From the NCBI RefSeq assembly GCF_026213295.1, contig NC_079417.1, positions 2,713,100 to 2,777,099 on the forward strand: DNA of 64,000 bases. Direction: 5' to 3'. The first letter of the stretch is position 1; every line of letters begins with the position of its first letter. Of this stretch, positions 1-25,531 are shown piece by piece. This DNA is from Gadus chalcogrammus. Taxonomy: Eukaryota > Chordata > Actinopteri > Gadiformes > Gadidae. The position numbers and the translations under genes were made by a program. The notes under the pieces were generated by a model, which was not told the DNA's origin, did not search any database, and worked only from the letters and a program-made list of their open reading frames with translations.

Positions 1-233
1 AGAGATGAACCACGAGAGACACTGATGTTACCCGCTGCTTACCACCGGCACTGACCTGCTGTGTGTTTAGGTCCATGAACGATGAGTGTGTGAGTGTGTG
101 TGTGTGTGTGTATGTCTGTGTACAAATGTCTGTGCATGTGTGTGTGTGTGTGTGTGTGTGTTTATAGATTAATGAACGATGTGTGGGTTTTTTTTTGTTT
201 GTGTACATAATGTGTGTGTCTGGTGTGTATATA
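1..233. repeat. TG-rich block homologous to 21.28-21.56 kb
   Basis: The first about 85 bases match 21285-21370 with only a few substitutions. They are followed by the same TG-rich tract and the same 'tttatagattaatgaacgatg' style spacer. At 21.28 kb this block lies beyond the NLR 3' flank, so the window may open just past another copy of that flank. This is an inference from similarity alone. Confidence 0.6.
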
Positions 234-962
234 ATGAATGGACGAATTAATTATCTTTATTGTCAAAGTGCAGGTACAGGTCCAGGTAAATCGAAATTTG
301 GGAGAGCTCCCCCCTGGTGCTTAAAGAAAAAGAGAGGACAAGGAACATACATTAACAATATATACAGTCTGATAAAAAAAGACACTGTATATATATATAA
401 CTGAAACTGATACATCTAATATAAATCTAACATCTAATATAAATCTAACATCTAATATAAATCTAACTAAAACTGACACATCTAATATAAATCTAACCTA
501 AACTGAGTTAAAGTGCAGTTGAATGACTTGAAAAAACATTCAACCAAAAAAGATTACCTACACAAGTCCTTAGAAAAATAAATAAATATTTAATGTAATA
601 AATATAAATAAATAGATAAATAAATAGATGGTTCGTGGGGAATTACAATGTTCCCCAGTCGCTGCCACATGTTATGTGCGTGTGCGTGTGCGTGATAGTA
701 CGAGGTCAGGTGTTGGCAACGTTCAACGCCTGTATGGCCCTGGGGTAGAAAGATATAAGTCTGTTTGTCCGTGCAGCCATAGTCCTGAACCGTTTCCCTG
801 AGCGCAGCAGCACAAAGTGTTCGTTACCCGGGTGGTGGGTTGGATCCCTGGAGATCTTGGTAGCCTTCTTGAGGCAGCGGGTGTTGTGCAGTTCCTCCAG
901 AGAGGGGAGATTTGATAGATTCATGATTGATGTGTCACACAGACCCTGAACCCGGATCATAC
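234..962 (-). mobile_element. 3' end of a LINE (non-LTR retrotransposon), degenerate
   Basis: On the minus strand, 960-706 translates to a stretch with HPGNEHFVLLRSGKRFRT, then ARTNRL and SFYPRA. This resembles the C-terminal tail of CR1/L2-type LINE ORF2 proteins from fish. Downstream on the minus strand (706 to about 240) is AT-rich 3' sequence with four short tandem units of 'catctaatataaatctaa' (420-500). There is no reverse transcriptase domain here, so this is a 5'-truncated copy. The family assignment is tentative. Confidence 0.6.
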
Positions 963-2640
963 AGTGGCAATACTGTATGTGCTTCTCATAAATAAAAGGA
1001 TAGGTGATAGGCTCCTAGGAAATAAACGCGTTCAAACTTGAAACTGATGCTACTATGTTCTGTTTAGTTCTGACTTTTCTTTACCGGATAAAAAAAACCT
1101 GCTGTGAAGAACTTTTAGATTCCCAACGCAGTGCACATGAACGCTGTCGGGAACACGCGTAAGCACTGGCGAGCCGTCTCGTTGTCAACAGGACCGTGAA
1201 CGCGCCTTTACCTGCTTCCAAGATGCTGGGCGCGCGCGCAAATATACGCAAACACACCCCGAGCCCAATTCCTTTAGTTTCATTTTATGGATCCGTATCG
1301 AAACGGGATGAAATTTGTTGACATTGCAGGCTAAAGCTTCACTCAACCGATTTGCAACGTTTGAATCGGTGCATCGACAGATTCTTGGTCATTTTAAATC
1401 GATTCAGTTGGAAAGCCAAGAGGGATCTTTGGCAGTCAGGAGAACTGTTGTGTCAGTGGACCGATGAGCTACACATGAACCAAGTGAGTAAAGTTATGTC
1501 ATTGGTATAATTTATAGCCTCATATTCTGGGCAAGCTAATGTGTGTTCAGTTTAGATAAAGTTAGAGAAGAAGACCCTGCATACACATTACATGTATACT
1601 AGCTTTAGTACTCTGGGTCCCGGATATATGAACACAGAACGTATATTACAAGATAACCTTAGTATTCTGGGTTATATTACAATTGAGGGTAACATTTGGA
1701 TAAGTAGATTACAAAATCGTTAGGGTTAGTAGTTGAAGAGGAGGTTTTGGGAATGTCCAGTCAGAGTTCCAAGTTTATAGGCTTTATTGTCCAAAGGTAA
1801 GAGCAGGACTGCATGGAGGTGGGTAGGTATGTGTAGGTAGGCTGATGATGTGTAGCTAGGTGTGTGGTTAAGGTAGGATGTATGGCTAAGGTAGGATGTA
1901 TGGCTAAGGTATGTGTGGCAAAGGTATCACAGATGTAATTTTTACTGTCAAGAGTAATGTATTGCACTGGAGATTTAGCAAACCAAATCACCTTTTAAGC
2001 CCTGATCACCAGCAGGTTAACCTATTGGCGACATTACCTGCTACTACACTGCAATACTACAACATGAATACTGTTGCCCGTTCATATAGAATTCCAACAT
2101 TTATTTTGGCCTAGAGATACTTTTATCCCTACATACTTTAAGTGAGCTGAAACATGTCCACAACAAGTGCTTGTCAAGAGATAAAACGAGTGTCCTTTGT
2201 CTTTCCCTCCCTCACCAGGCCGGCTCAGCCTGTTACCTGGCCATTCTCAGCAGGTGAGTCATCAGACACACCCTTTCTTGGTAATCGTTTAAGGCCCGAG
2301 GTTCTCTTGAATACATTAACACCTAGGGGGTTTCCAGAAAGGATTGGAATGAAGACGAGAAGGCTTAAACACTTTCCAGTTAACCATACCAAAGTTAGAA
2401 AGTTACAATTCATTCCAGGGTTGTATCCTCTGTTGAGCGTGATATCATACTCTTACCGTGATTTGCAATTGGTCACTCGCTGTCTGATCAGGTTCTCCAC
2501 AATGGCACTGTGGTGTATTTGTTATTTTTAATGCATACGAAGATGATGGAAATCCCCCCCCCCCCCCTGTGCCACCCCTACTACATTCGTTTGGACAGCC
2601 ACTGTTGAATTCCAGAGGGGCAAAGGCAGTAAAATATAAC
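963..2640. other. No gene recognised
   Basis: Low-complexity AT-rich DNA with short direct repeats near 1860-1910. The only gene-like feature is a good donor-like site near 1482 (CAAGTGAGT) after a 150-base non-repetitive stretch. That could be a non-coding 5' exon of the NLR gene at 6308, but nothing else supports it. Confidence 0.3.
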
Positions 2641-2790
2641 CATAAGTGAACCGCTTGTGAAAGGAGGCCAGTGATTGGTGGCTGCTCTCATAGACTAATG
2701 AGAGGAGGCCTGTGATTGGTGGCTGCTCTCATCGAATGATGAGACGAGGCCTGTGATTGGTGTCTGCTCTCATAGACTGACAAGCCCCCC
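2640..2790. repeat. Three tandem copies of a ~50-bp unit
   Basis: Three imperfect copies share the core 'gaggcctgtgattggtg' followed by 'ctgctctcat'. They abut the exon-like stretch and the 27-bp minisatellite. Confidence 0.7.
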
Positions 2791-2939
2791 CCCACAAGTC
2801 TTGCAAGGATGCCACAGGCCATGGATCCCTCGAGGTCACGCAGAACGCCCATAACGTGTCGGTGCAAATCCCCTCTAAAGGGCCCAGGAGCGAAGGCTCG
2901 GTCAATGAAGACGACCTTGGTCTGGGAGGGCAGCAGCCC

Positions 2940-3352
2940 TGAGACCAGCCTCTCGATGCCCTCCCCACAGACCAGCCTCTCGATGCCCCCCCCACAGACC
3001 AGCCTCTCGATGCCCTCCCCACAGACCAGCCTCTCGATGCCCCCCCCACAGACCAGCCTCTCGATGCCCTCCCCACAGACCAGCCTCTCGATGCCCTCCC
3101 CACAGACCAGCCTCTCGATGCCCCCCCCACAGACCAGCCTCTCGATGCCCCCCCCACAGACCAGCCTCTCGATGCCCTCCCCACAGACCAGCCTCTCGAT
3201 GCCCTCCCCACAGACCAGCCTCTCGAGGCCCCCCCCACAGACCAGCCTCTCGATGCCCTCCCCACAGACCAGCCTCTCGATGCCCCCCCCACAGACCAGC
3301 CTCTCGATGCCCTCCCCACAGACCAGCCTCTCGATGCCCCCCCCACAGACCC
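2940..3352. repeat. 27-bp minisatellite, about 15 units
   Basis: The unit contains CAGACCAGCCTCTCGATGCC followed by CTCCCCA or CCCCCCA. The two variants alternate irregularly, which implies higher-order duplication. Because 27 is a multiple of 3, long open frames exist on both strands: a 9-residue repeat of type ERLVCGGGI on the minus strand and MPSPQTSLS on the plus strand. The minus-strand frame continues into a non-repetitive stretch (2940-2800) that looks coding; see findings. Confidence 0.9.
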
Positions 3353-3804
3353 CGGATTCAGGCATGCTAGAGCTAACACTACTCGTTGATCCTATCCTTC
3401 CTCTACTAATTACAATCGACGTAGCCTGGTGACAAGGGGCGGATTGTTGGCTGATCTTTCCCCCTCCTCAGCACAACGTATCTTCACCCATTAGTGTTGG
3501 GGGTAACGCGTTACAGTAGCAATATTACTTTTTTGGTAACGAAGTAAATTAACACATTACATTTAATATATCGGTAACTACTCTACTTTACTAGACTATA
3601 GTAACGTGTCTCCTGCGTTACCCAAGCCGTGTTTGCCTGCGGGTAAAGTCCTGATGCGTTGTGGTGTGTGCATGCGGGCTGCACGTTGCCATAGCGATTG
3701 ATTTGAGTGACGTAGCTGCTTGTGCGAAGGAGTGTTCAAGTGTTTGAGCGCAGAAGCAGGCGAAACAGAAAGACAGGCTGGTTGCAGGGTTCATTGTAGA
3801 AGAC

Positions 3805-4235
3805 ATGCTTCCCCTGTCGACTATTGAATCGCCCAGATTTAGAAAAATACTAAATAGAATACCCGCGACTCGCAAGCCAACATCCGAAAGGAAATCATTT
3901 TCCGAGTGTTATACTGACTGGAATCGAAGCTCAAAATTATTTTCGAGTCCTTCCTGGATCATGTGTCCGCCAACAACTGAAGATACTTAGGATTCCTAAG
4001 ATACTTTTTTTTCTCTAGTTTTAAAGTAATGCTGTCTATCCAGTGCACCGTCCCTCCTAAGTTAGGAATGACGGTGCACTGGATAGACAGCATTACTTTA
4101 AAACTTGAGAAGGCTGCTCTTGCCTGCAAGAGGGTGAGAGGAAGACACACTTTCGATGTCATAGCTTGTGAAATAGATCAGGTTCATTCAGCCTTTGGAC
4201 CACATAAAGTAACAGCATGTGTGACCTCCGGTTAA
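3805..4235 (+). pseudogene. hAT transposase relic
   Basis: 3805-3990 encodes STIESPRFRKILNRIP, like the N-terminal region of ZBED/hAT transposases. 4090-4235 encodes ITLKLEKAALACKRVRGRHT and FDVIACEIDQVHSAFGPHKV, like the region just before the catalytic 'TDNGSN' block. That block itself is gone, replaced by a stop (KVTACVTSG then stop). The two pieces are separated by an inverted duplication. It is not functional. Confidence 0.65.
4017..4105. repeat. 89-bp near-perfect palindrome
   Basis: The arms 4017-4051 and 4071-4105 are perfect 35-base reverse complements. The 19-base centre is itself mostly self-complementary. It lies inside the hAT relic and would fold into a long hairpin if transcribed. 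A second small imperfect palindrome precedes it near 3981-4005. Confidence 0.9.
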
Positions 4236-4669
4236 GTGCACTTCTCTTTTAATTGTATGGGATAAAGTGACCTTTTTATATTTTTCATTGACCACTTCAT
4301 TTTTGTTCTCATGTTTCCCAAAGCCTGTGTTTTTTTAAACTTGTGTGTTGCTACTGATTGACCTCACCATAGCCTACTTAATCCTGTTGGATTTTACAGT
4401 GAGGCATTTCTTTGTGCAGACAGGGATATTGTTCTTTCATATGGTTTATATACTGTATAGATTCATACAATAAACACTAAGTGATGATAGGGCTATGATG
4501 TTTGTCCTTGTATCTACAGTAAATGAAGGAACGGGAAAGTAAAGTAATAAGTAGTGAAGTTACTTTTCAAAGGCAGGAAGGTAAAGTAATCTCATTACAA
4601 TTTACAGAAGTAACTAGTAAGTGTTGGGTTAGTTTTTGAGTAACTAACCCAATACTGTTACCTACCAAC

Positions 4670-6020
4670 CCACATACTACCACATGGCCTAAGGCACATG
4701 TGATCTGAGCCTCGACTCAAATCTTGTGTATTTGGAGGAGGGTCGTCTATTGCATGTATGAAATTCTTATGTGCTACACGGTTGTGGCTTGTGCATGGTC
4801 CGTTGCCGTTTTTTTTTTGCTGGAGACGCCTTCCTAATGGGGTTCATTGAAGCAGGAGAATAATGGTTTTGAAGACGGTCTAATGATGGAAAAATGAGGC
4901 CAAAAATATACGTCTTCGTCAAACAGCCCACACGGGTCTCTAAGGCTGTGACTGCATCAATGGTTTGGTGTGGGAATCTGTGTGGGGTCCACCTAAAGTC
5001 ATGAATTCAGTTGACATCTGGTGACGTGAACCTCCTATACTCTTCTCTCAAACATAGAAGGGGCGTGAGGGGGGCTATGATTGTAGGCCGCTCCAATGTT
5101 TTTTTACAATTGGGCTGAACACCCGGGCTACCCTGACGTCAGGAGATAGCCGCCGAGTGCTGCACTGGGAATGTGCGACAGTCACACAGTGCTCGCTTAA
5201 TTTCAGATATATTACTACGTGTATCTATATAAACCTATCTAGATATTTACAGACCTTTAGTTAGCTTTTGTTAAACCTTGTTCTAGTTAGATATCTAAAA
5301 AAAACCTCTTTCAATGCCTTTTTAAAGCCTACTCATGGGCAAGGGTGTGAGTTGGAGTCCCTAAGGTACTTAAAGTGGACATATTGTGATTATTATCCCT
5401 CAATCAAGGGAACGAATCATTGAGTCCATCACTAATATTCACAAGAATTAAAGCAACAGCAATGAAATGCCAGAGTCTCAGGCTCCCTTCAACAATTTAA
5501 TAAATATTAAAAACTACAATTCATAAGAGTAAGTAAAGTTGCATATTATGAACTAGGTGGCAACAGATTTTATAAATTGACTATACCAATATTTCACCAA
5601 ATGTTCCCATTTTCTCCACTACAAATACATGTATGGAGTCATGTGTTGGAGGATATATCATAACTCGTATAGCCTAAGTTATAAAACATTGAATATTTAT
5701 ATAGTGTTTTATCTTTACCTTTTCTGGGAAATAATTCAAGGTAAAAAGGGAAATATTCATTTTTCCTGATAATGATAATATGAGACCTAGACATAGTCAG
5801 TGATAGACTGTGTATGAGATCTAGACATAGATAATGATAGCGTGTATGAGATCTAGAAAAATATAGTGATATTGTGTTTATGTATATCAGGGAGGAGAAG
5901 GATTGGAAGTCTCCGAGAGGCTAAGGTACAGTTTGCTTAATGTCATGTTTTCTTAAGATTATTGGTGATATAATCTAACTGCATTAATATATTCTAAAGT
6001 ACTCCTAAAATACTCCCATA
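4670..6020. other. No gene recognised
   Basis: AT-rich intergenic DNA. A ~45-bp motif around 'gagacctagacatag' recurs three times at 5780-5870, and a (GTGC)n tract sits at 6030-6052. There is no ORF with recognisable content. Confidence 0.4.
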
Positions 6021-6307
6021 GTTAACGATTGTGCGTGCGTGCGTGCGTGCGTGTGTGAGTGAGTGTGAGTACAGGTAGAACAGTAATCCTCTTTAGTTAG
6101 TTAATGATTGATTAATGACAGCTCTTACTCAAGGTCCAGGTCTGTGTCCTGGTTTGATCTGAGCTGTTTCTGACAGCGTGGATACGTTTCGAAAGATCTC
6201 CTTACTATGCTTGTTTGTCTTCTCTGCAGTAATTTCCTGTCTGGTACTGAAATACAATCCACAGAAACAATATGTAGTTGTGTTTGTGTCCAGGTCTCCA
6301 GTCTACT

Positions 6308-15603
<9,296 letters not shown>

Positions 15604-15672
15604 AAAAAAACAACATACGGGCGGGTGGGCGCGCACACACATACACACAGACACACACACACACACAAACAG

Positions 15673-15755
<83 letters not shown>

Positions 15756-16436
15756 GATTTAGCATTAAACCGGTTCTAAAAGGGTTGGGAGTAATGATTG
15801 ACCGTCTGGGCTCCTGAAACATAACTGTGATCAGTGATAAGAGAAGAAATAGCAACGGTCTGAGGAGATCACAGTGGACACAAACCTTGCTGGTGACCTC
15901 CAGTGGGGACCTCCTGTTCACTGAGCCCTGAGGGCGGCGCTGCGCCCCCTAGTGGACACACACCTTGCTGGAGGGTAGGAACAATACTCTGATTCCCTTC
16001 ATCTGTTTATTTACAGACGTGTCTAAGTTGGATTCATTGAATTGTTTCCTTCCTTCCTCCTCCTGCAGTCTTCATCCAATTAATGATTCACAACGTTAGA
16101 GGTGTTTAGTTTCCATGCCAACCGTGTCATGTCTACACCCAATCGAAACTCCCCCTTCTGTGTAAATGAAGACGCTAGAAACACTGCCCTCTAGTGGTCG
16201 TTCCTGGTTAAAGCACAAACAACCTTTTATTGATTGATTCATTTAAGTACAGAGCGGAACGTTGTCAAATTTAACCGATTATCGAGAATAATCAAACAAA
16301 CCATGCAAAGGCAGAATCAACAGCAGCCATTAGGAGCCCATTTAGGGGCCCTTGAAGGATCAGTGGGGGGGGGGGTGGTATTACTGGGGTATCACCATCC
16401 TGAACAGAGGTCAGCCGGCCCCCGGGGTCTGAAGCC

Positions 16437-16668
16437 CCTCTGCTGTGAGGGAGGGCCCCCCAGGACTAAAGAGAAGGCCCAGCGTTGAGGAGCCCTCTGC
16501 TGTGAGGGAGGGCCCCCCAGGACTAAAGAGAAGGCCCAGCGTTGAGGAGCCCTCTGCTGTGAGGGAGAGCCCCCCAGGACTAAAGAGAAGGCCCAGCGTT
16601 GAGGAGCCCTCTGCTGTGAGGGAGGGCCCCCCAGGACTAAAGAGAAGGCCTACCGTTGAGGAGCCCTC
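16437..16668. repeat. 57-bp repeat, four units (copy A)
   Basis: Units run 'ctgctgtgagggagggcc...gttgaggagccct'. The same four units recur at 19251-19482 in copy B. The open frame across them (19-residue period) is a by-product of 57 being a multiple of 3. Confidence 0.9.
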
Positions 16669-16846
16669 CCAGGGGCTGAGGATCAGGGGAGCGGTGAGAG
16701 TGAGGGCGCGGCCCCCACGGCCTACGCTGCTCTGGGCTATCGTCTAGCTACTGGACATGACTGCAGTGTGGAGGTCCGGCCAGCAGGGGCAGCACTGAGG
16801 AGGCCTCAGTCCTTTGTTTGTTCTGGAAGAACGGCAGAACGACGCA

Positions 16847-17318
16847 CTGGTGTCCCACTGGTGTCCCACTGGTGTCCCACTGGTGTCTCACTGGTGTCCC
16901 ACTGGTGTCCCACTGGTGTCCCACTGGTGTCCCACTGGTGTTTCACTGGTGTCTCACTGGTGTCCCACAGGTGTCTCACCGGTGTCCCACTGGTGTCTCA
17001 CCGGTGTCTCACTGGTGTCTCACTGGTGTCTCACTGGTGTCCCATTGGTGTCTCACTGGTGTCTCACTGGTGTCTCACTGGTGTCCCACTGTGGTCTCAC
17101 TGGTGTCTCACTGGTGTCTCACTGGTGTCCCACTGGTGTCTCACAGGTGTCCCACTGGTGTCTCACTGGTGTCCCACTGGTGTCTCACTGGTGTCTCACT
17201 GGTGTCCCACTGGTGTCTCACTGGTGTCCCACTGGTGTCTCACTGGTGTCCCACTGGTGTCTCACTGGTGTCTCACTGGTGTCCCACTGTGGTCTCACTG
17301 GTGTCTTACTGGTGTTGA
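16847..17318. repeat. 11-bp minisatellite CTGGTGTCCCA, ~43 units (copy A)
   Basis: The unit is CTGGTGTCCCA or CTGGTGTCTCA. The block is about 472 bases in copy A and 461 in copy B (19661-20121), a one-unit difference. All three plus frames are open only because the repeat lacks stops. Confidence 0.95.
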
Positions 17319-17559
17319 ATCCATCAGTCAATGATGGTGCGCCCTCGCATAACACTTGAACTGTATATGATTTAGATCAGTTAAACCCCTGTCCTGAAAC
17401 ACGTTGGAGGGTTAACAGTGGAAGCTTCTCACTAACTCTGATGCCAGTTATATTATCTATGTTTCATGAAGGAAGGAACTTAATCCAGAAAACAGAGATT
17501 TCTAGATTAAATAAATAAACATAATTGTAACTCTGTAATGTGTGTGTGTGCGTATGTTT

Positions 17560-21720
<4,161 letters not shown>

Positions 21721-22019
21721 TTCTATCCTGTTGGCAAAATAAACTCGTCAAGTTTATACTAGGTTTTATAGCAATTTTAATTAAAATTTGTAACCATCTC
21801 TTTTAAACAATTGCAGCGTTTAAAAAGTTTAAAAAGAAAAGTCACAGTTCACAGCTCAAGGCAAGGTAAGGAGCTGCCCTAAAGAAAGTCTTGTCTAGGC
21901 CCCCCTACTGCCTAGAACCAACAATGACCAGTGTCCCTGGTAACATCTAAAGTCCTAGGTAACCATTGGCATAGCTTGGGGCCCTGGTAACATCCAGTCT
22001 CAACCAGTAAACGTTTACA

Positions 22020-23395
22020 TGAAACTAAATAAAACTGAAATATTGGGTTAGTCCGACTATGATTGGATGCATGTTTACACCTTAGTCGTCGGAATTATTA
22101 ATTACTAGATTATTAATGTTTACGGCAAATCTAATTGGAATTTGATTTAATGTTCTTCCCATGCTCAAGATCTTTTCTGGTGTCTGTGAGCCTGAAGTAG
22201 AAGGAGATGGTAGTCGTGTTGTTGTCGCTATCGGAAAACGAGAAACGGCGATTTATTTAAAAAGTTTGCGCAGAAGATGGAGGAAGCCGGTGTCGTACCA
22301 ATGTAGTAACCCCCTATAAGTGTATCATCATCGACATGCATTCACTACAAACTATGCTTAGATTTCACCCAAGGAAAGACTGAATTAAAAGTTAATGTTT
22401 TTCTAAAGGTTGGTCATCAACGAGGTAATAAATTAGTAACTTCAGACACACATAAATGCATTCTCATATACGTCACATGTATGTGCACAATGTATGTATA
22501 TATGTACATACACGTATATGAGAATGCATATCTATTCAGACCTGTAATTCATGTCTTACACTTTTTCACATAGCTATAGATTAAAAAAAATCAATTCCCT
22601 ATTTATGGTTTCATAATAACTGAGTCACCGTTGAAACAAATGCGTTTCATCTCCAATGGTGCTATCTGTAATATGTTTCTATTTAGATTATTTGTCAGGA
22701 TATTTTGTTATTATTGTCCGAGTCTGGTTTTAACTGATGTGATACCACTTTAATCTATTAATTACTTCAATTGTTATCATTACAATTATTAGTAGGCTAG
22801 TAAAAAACAGATAAAACATATTTTGCCCGGGATGACTACTTAAATTCTTTGCTAAAAAAAAATATTTTCTACCATGAGCTCGGGGAGATATTAATGAACG
22901 GCACCCTCACAAACATGTATCACTGAAATGACTTTAAATCTCAAATGTTTTGATGTTGTATCAGCACACGAAGCAAACATCTCATTTTTGGCTAGGTTCA
23001 CTGGAATCTCTTTTTCTTTCATCATTATTTCAATCACCACTAGGTGTCTCTAGCGTACTCATTTGAAGCTTTGAGGTCGAACTGCTTTGGTGGTTCATCC
23101 GGGGACTCTCTAAATCGACGCCACTTCGACCTGGGCGGGACTTTACTAAAGTCCCGCCCAGGTCGAAATGGCGTCGATTTAGAGAGTCCCGGTTCATCCA
23201 GCTGGGAGCCTTTGACGTTTCATGAGGCATCATCTCAACACCACTATAGGTACGGCGCCACCTATCGTACCGGGGTATGACATGCTTCGGCCAATAAACC
23301 GTTTTTTTCGACGCTAGCTTTATTCAAATTAAGCTGTGCACATAAACGTACTGACTTGTTTACAGATTACCTTATCGACAGAAAACATTTTCGGA
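22020..23395. other. Insertion specific to duplication unit 1
   Basis: No counterpart exists between the matching positions of unit 2 (about 29310-29397). The ends look weakly inverted (CAGTAAACGTTTACATG against a complement CAGTACGTTTATGTG), suggesting a DNA transposon. It contains a hairpin at 22456-22528 and a fold-back element at 23101-23190. No coding content was recognised. Confidence 0.5.
23101..23190. mobile_element. 90-bp fold-back element with 9-bp TSD
   Basis: The arms 23102-23145 and 23147-23190 are 44-base reverse complements with one mismatch. They are flanked by the direct repeat GGTTCATCC (23092-23100 and 23191-23199). A 9-bp duplication is typical of Mutator-like insertions; that family assignment is an inference. 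Confidence 0.8.
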
Positions 23396-23548
23396 AGGGA
23401 ACAGTATAAACTGGGGGAGTCTGATTGGACTCTGGGGCTGGGTGAGGCTGCACACCTGTTGCACATTGAGTAATCAGTGGGCACAGGTTAAACCAGCCGT
23501 CTGCACTCGCACTTGGGGAGATCTCCTGGATGGCAGCGGAGCACCCTT

Positions 23549-24100
23549 TGTCACAATGTCAGGCTTTTGTTATAGACCACTAGATGTCGCCAATTCTGAC
23601 TTTCTGTTCTGTGTTTTTTCCATCTAATTATGTCTCTTGTTAAGCAGACTCACCGGCCCCATGTTAGTCATGTGATTTGTTCAGGCATTTTGTCTCACAG
23701 TATTTAAGCCTGATCTTTCCACTCTGTCTCTGTTGAGCCTTCACTGAACCCCCGTGAGTAAACCTTACTCTTGAACAGTATTTGCTGATTGCCTTCTTGT
23801 ACTTTGACCCTGGACTGTTTTTCTACTGAGTTTGGGATTACCCTTTTGATTTGTTCGCTCTTTCTGGATTGATCTTGTTGCCAGCCTTTGCCTGTCTGTT
23901 TACCCTGCCTATTGGATTACCCTCTGGATTTACTGTCGATGTGCTTTGCCTTTTTGGATTCTGGGACTGAGTATTTTGTGTTTTTTGCTTTTTTTGGATC
24001 TTCTGAGCTTTATTGGAACTAGATTTTTCTGAGGAATAAATACCTTAAAACTTTCTTTGCACTTGAGTCACCCTAGCTTTCTGAGTACCATACCGTGACA
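23549..24100 (+). mobile_element. Solo LTR, unit 1
   Basis: Begins TGTCACAATGTCAG and ends ACCGTGACA. The 5-bp duplication CCCTT sits at 23544-23548 and 24101-24105. It contains a TATA-like 'tatttaag' and a polyadenylation-like AATAAA, in the order expected of an LTR. There is no internal retroelement sequence, so it is a solo LTR. It is orthologous to 29553-30141. Confidence 0.75.
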
Positions 24101-24224
24101 CCCTTGACATGTTCATTATCACATTTTTTAAATAAACCATATTTTTAACACCACATCCGTACAGGAGCCCAAAATAAGTCACCTAGGTGGAGTGGGGCAG
24201 CGTCCTAGGTGGAGTATAACATGG

Positions 24225-24860
24225 ACATTTGCTACAGGCAGTATTAACAGAGCAGTATCAACAGTATTAACAGAACAGTATTAACAGTACTAACAGTTGT
24301 GCCGACCCTGTGGCTCGAGGAGACTGGGGGCGGGTCCCCTGCTCATGTGTTGGAGGTCGTGGGAGGAGCCAGTGGCTCATTACGGAGAGGTGGAAGCACC
24401 TGTGTCATGTGATCTCAGAAGCTGCCATTTTGAATGACGCCGTCTTCAAGCCCTCGACCCCAGTGCACTCGCTTTCCGTTGTGCAGGCTGCTCAACTTCC
24501 CGTTTTCTGTTCCATTACCCTGCTTTGTCGACTCTGCACCACTACATAACATAACATTAACAGAACTGTATCAACGAGATTAACAGAACAGTATCAACAG
24601 TGTTAACAAAAGTATCACCAGAGAACCGAATGAACGGTGTTAACATTAACAAAATGAATAGAAGTCAGTATCAACAGTATTACCAGTGAACAGTGTGAAC
24701 GGCTTTAACAGTGTTTACAATAGTAACAGTATTAACAGAGACCAGTATCAATAGTATTAATAGAGAACAGTATTAGCTGCATTAACAGCGTTAACAGTAG
24801 TAGCAATTAACAGTATTAAGAGTATTTACTAATCGACAGTCTTTGCAGTATTAATATTAG
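24225..24860. repeat. Irregular 'AGTATTAACAG' repeats, unit 1
   Basis: Short imperfect repeats of 'cagtattaacag' and 'cagtatcaacag' lie upstream of the 5' UTR exon. The counterpart block in unit 2 is longer (about 30285-31420). Confidence 0.85.
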
Positions 24861-24984
24861 TTGATTATGGTTTTGTTGAACCTTTAATCTCTAACTATAT
24901 ATTCTTCCTGTATGTTGGCTCAGCTCTAAGTTATGACTCTGCTCATGTACATTTTAATAAGTTCCTCATTCACTCATCTCACCA

Positions 24985-25057
24985 AGGCGTAGAGAGAAAG
25001 ATGAAGTAAAGCTTTTACTCTTCAGGAACTTCATATCAAGTCCTTCACCTCTATCAC
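24985..25057 (+). promoter_or_regulatory. Probable 5' UTR exon and promoter-proximal region, Siglec-like gene 1
   Basis: A conserved stretch ending CTATCAC|GTAAGT (donor at 25058) is shared with 31658 in unit 2 and lies about 470 bases upstream of the start codon exon. Its preserved donor suggests a transcribed leader exon. The transcription start is not visible. Confidence 0.5.
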
Positions 25058-25531
25058 GTAAGTCAACTCTATGTCCGGTTGATAGAACAAAGGAACATAA
25101 TTACTGTTGTATTACACGTCTAATGTCTATTACATGCATTGATGTATATTATTTTTAGTTTTATCAAGCAATACCTGTTTTAGTTAATGTAAGGGTGTTA
25201 TCTTTTGTTTTCCTGTTTATATCTCTGTCTAAACTACTCATGAGTTAATCATGTCCAAATGTTATCTTTAAAGGTAATACAGCACATATGCATGGTTATC
25301 ATCATTGTTCTTCTTTGAATATTGGTATTATATGATGGAAAATTAGTTTAATTAGTCATGGTAAAAGTGGTAGACTTACTGGTATTTTCGAAATAGACAT
25401 TTCTATAGCATTCAACAATGTCTTACTATTATTAGTGTATTACTGAATACCTTAAGTGTAGTACGATATTACGTGTAGTACAGAAGTTAATGAGATTTTT
25501 GTGTTCTCCTGATGAAGTTCTGGAGGAGAAC

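Larger units (their letters stand above)
3493..4656 (+). mobile_element. Degenerate hAT-type DNA transposon
   Basis: The left end reads AGTGTTGGGGGTAACGCG. The right end, in reverse complement, reads AGTATTGGGTTAGTTAC. This 'TGTTGGGTAACGCGTTAC' style of terminus is common in teleost hAT elements. Inside are transposase relics (next entry) and an 89-bp palindrome. I do not see a convincing 8-bp target-site duplication, so the ends may be a few bases off. Confidence 0.6.

Noticed and set aside
2154..2531. 125-codon plus-strand ORF
   Set aside because: No recognisable domain, no splice or repeat context, and a competing frame on the other strand.
16768..17359. Three overlapping long frames (SHWCPTGV type), also at 19582-20162
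   Set aside because: Product of an 11-bp stop-free minisatellite open in every plus frame. No gene signals.
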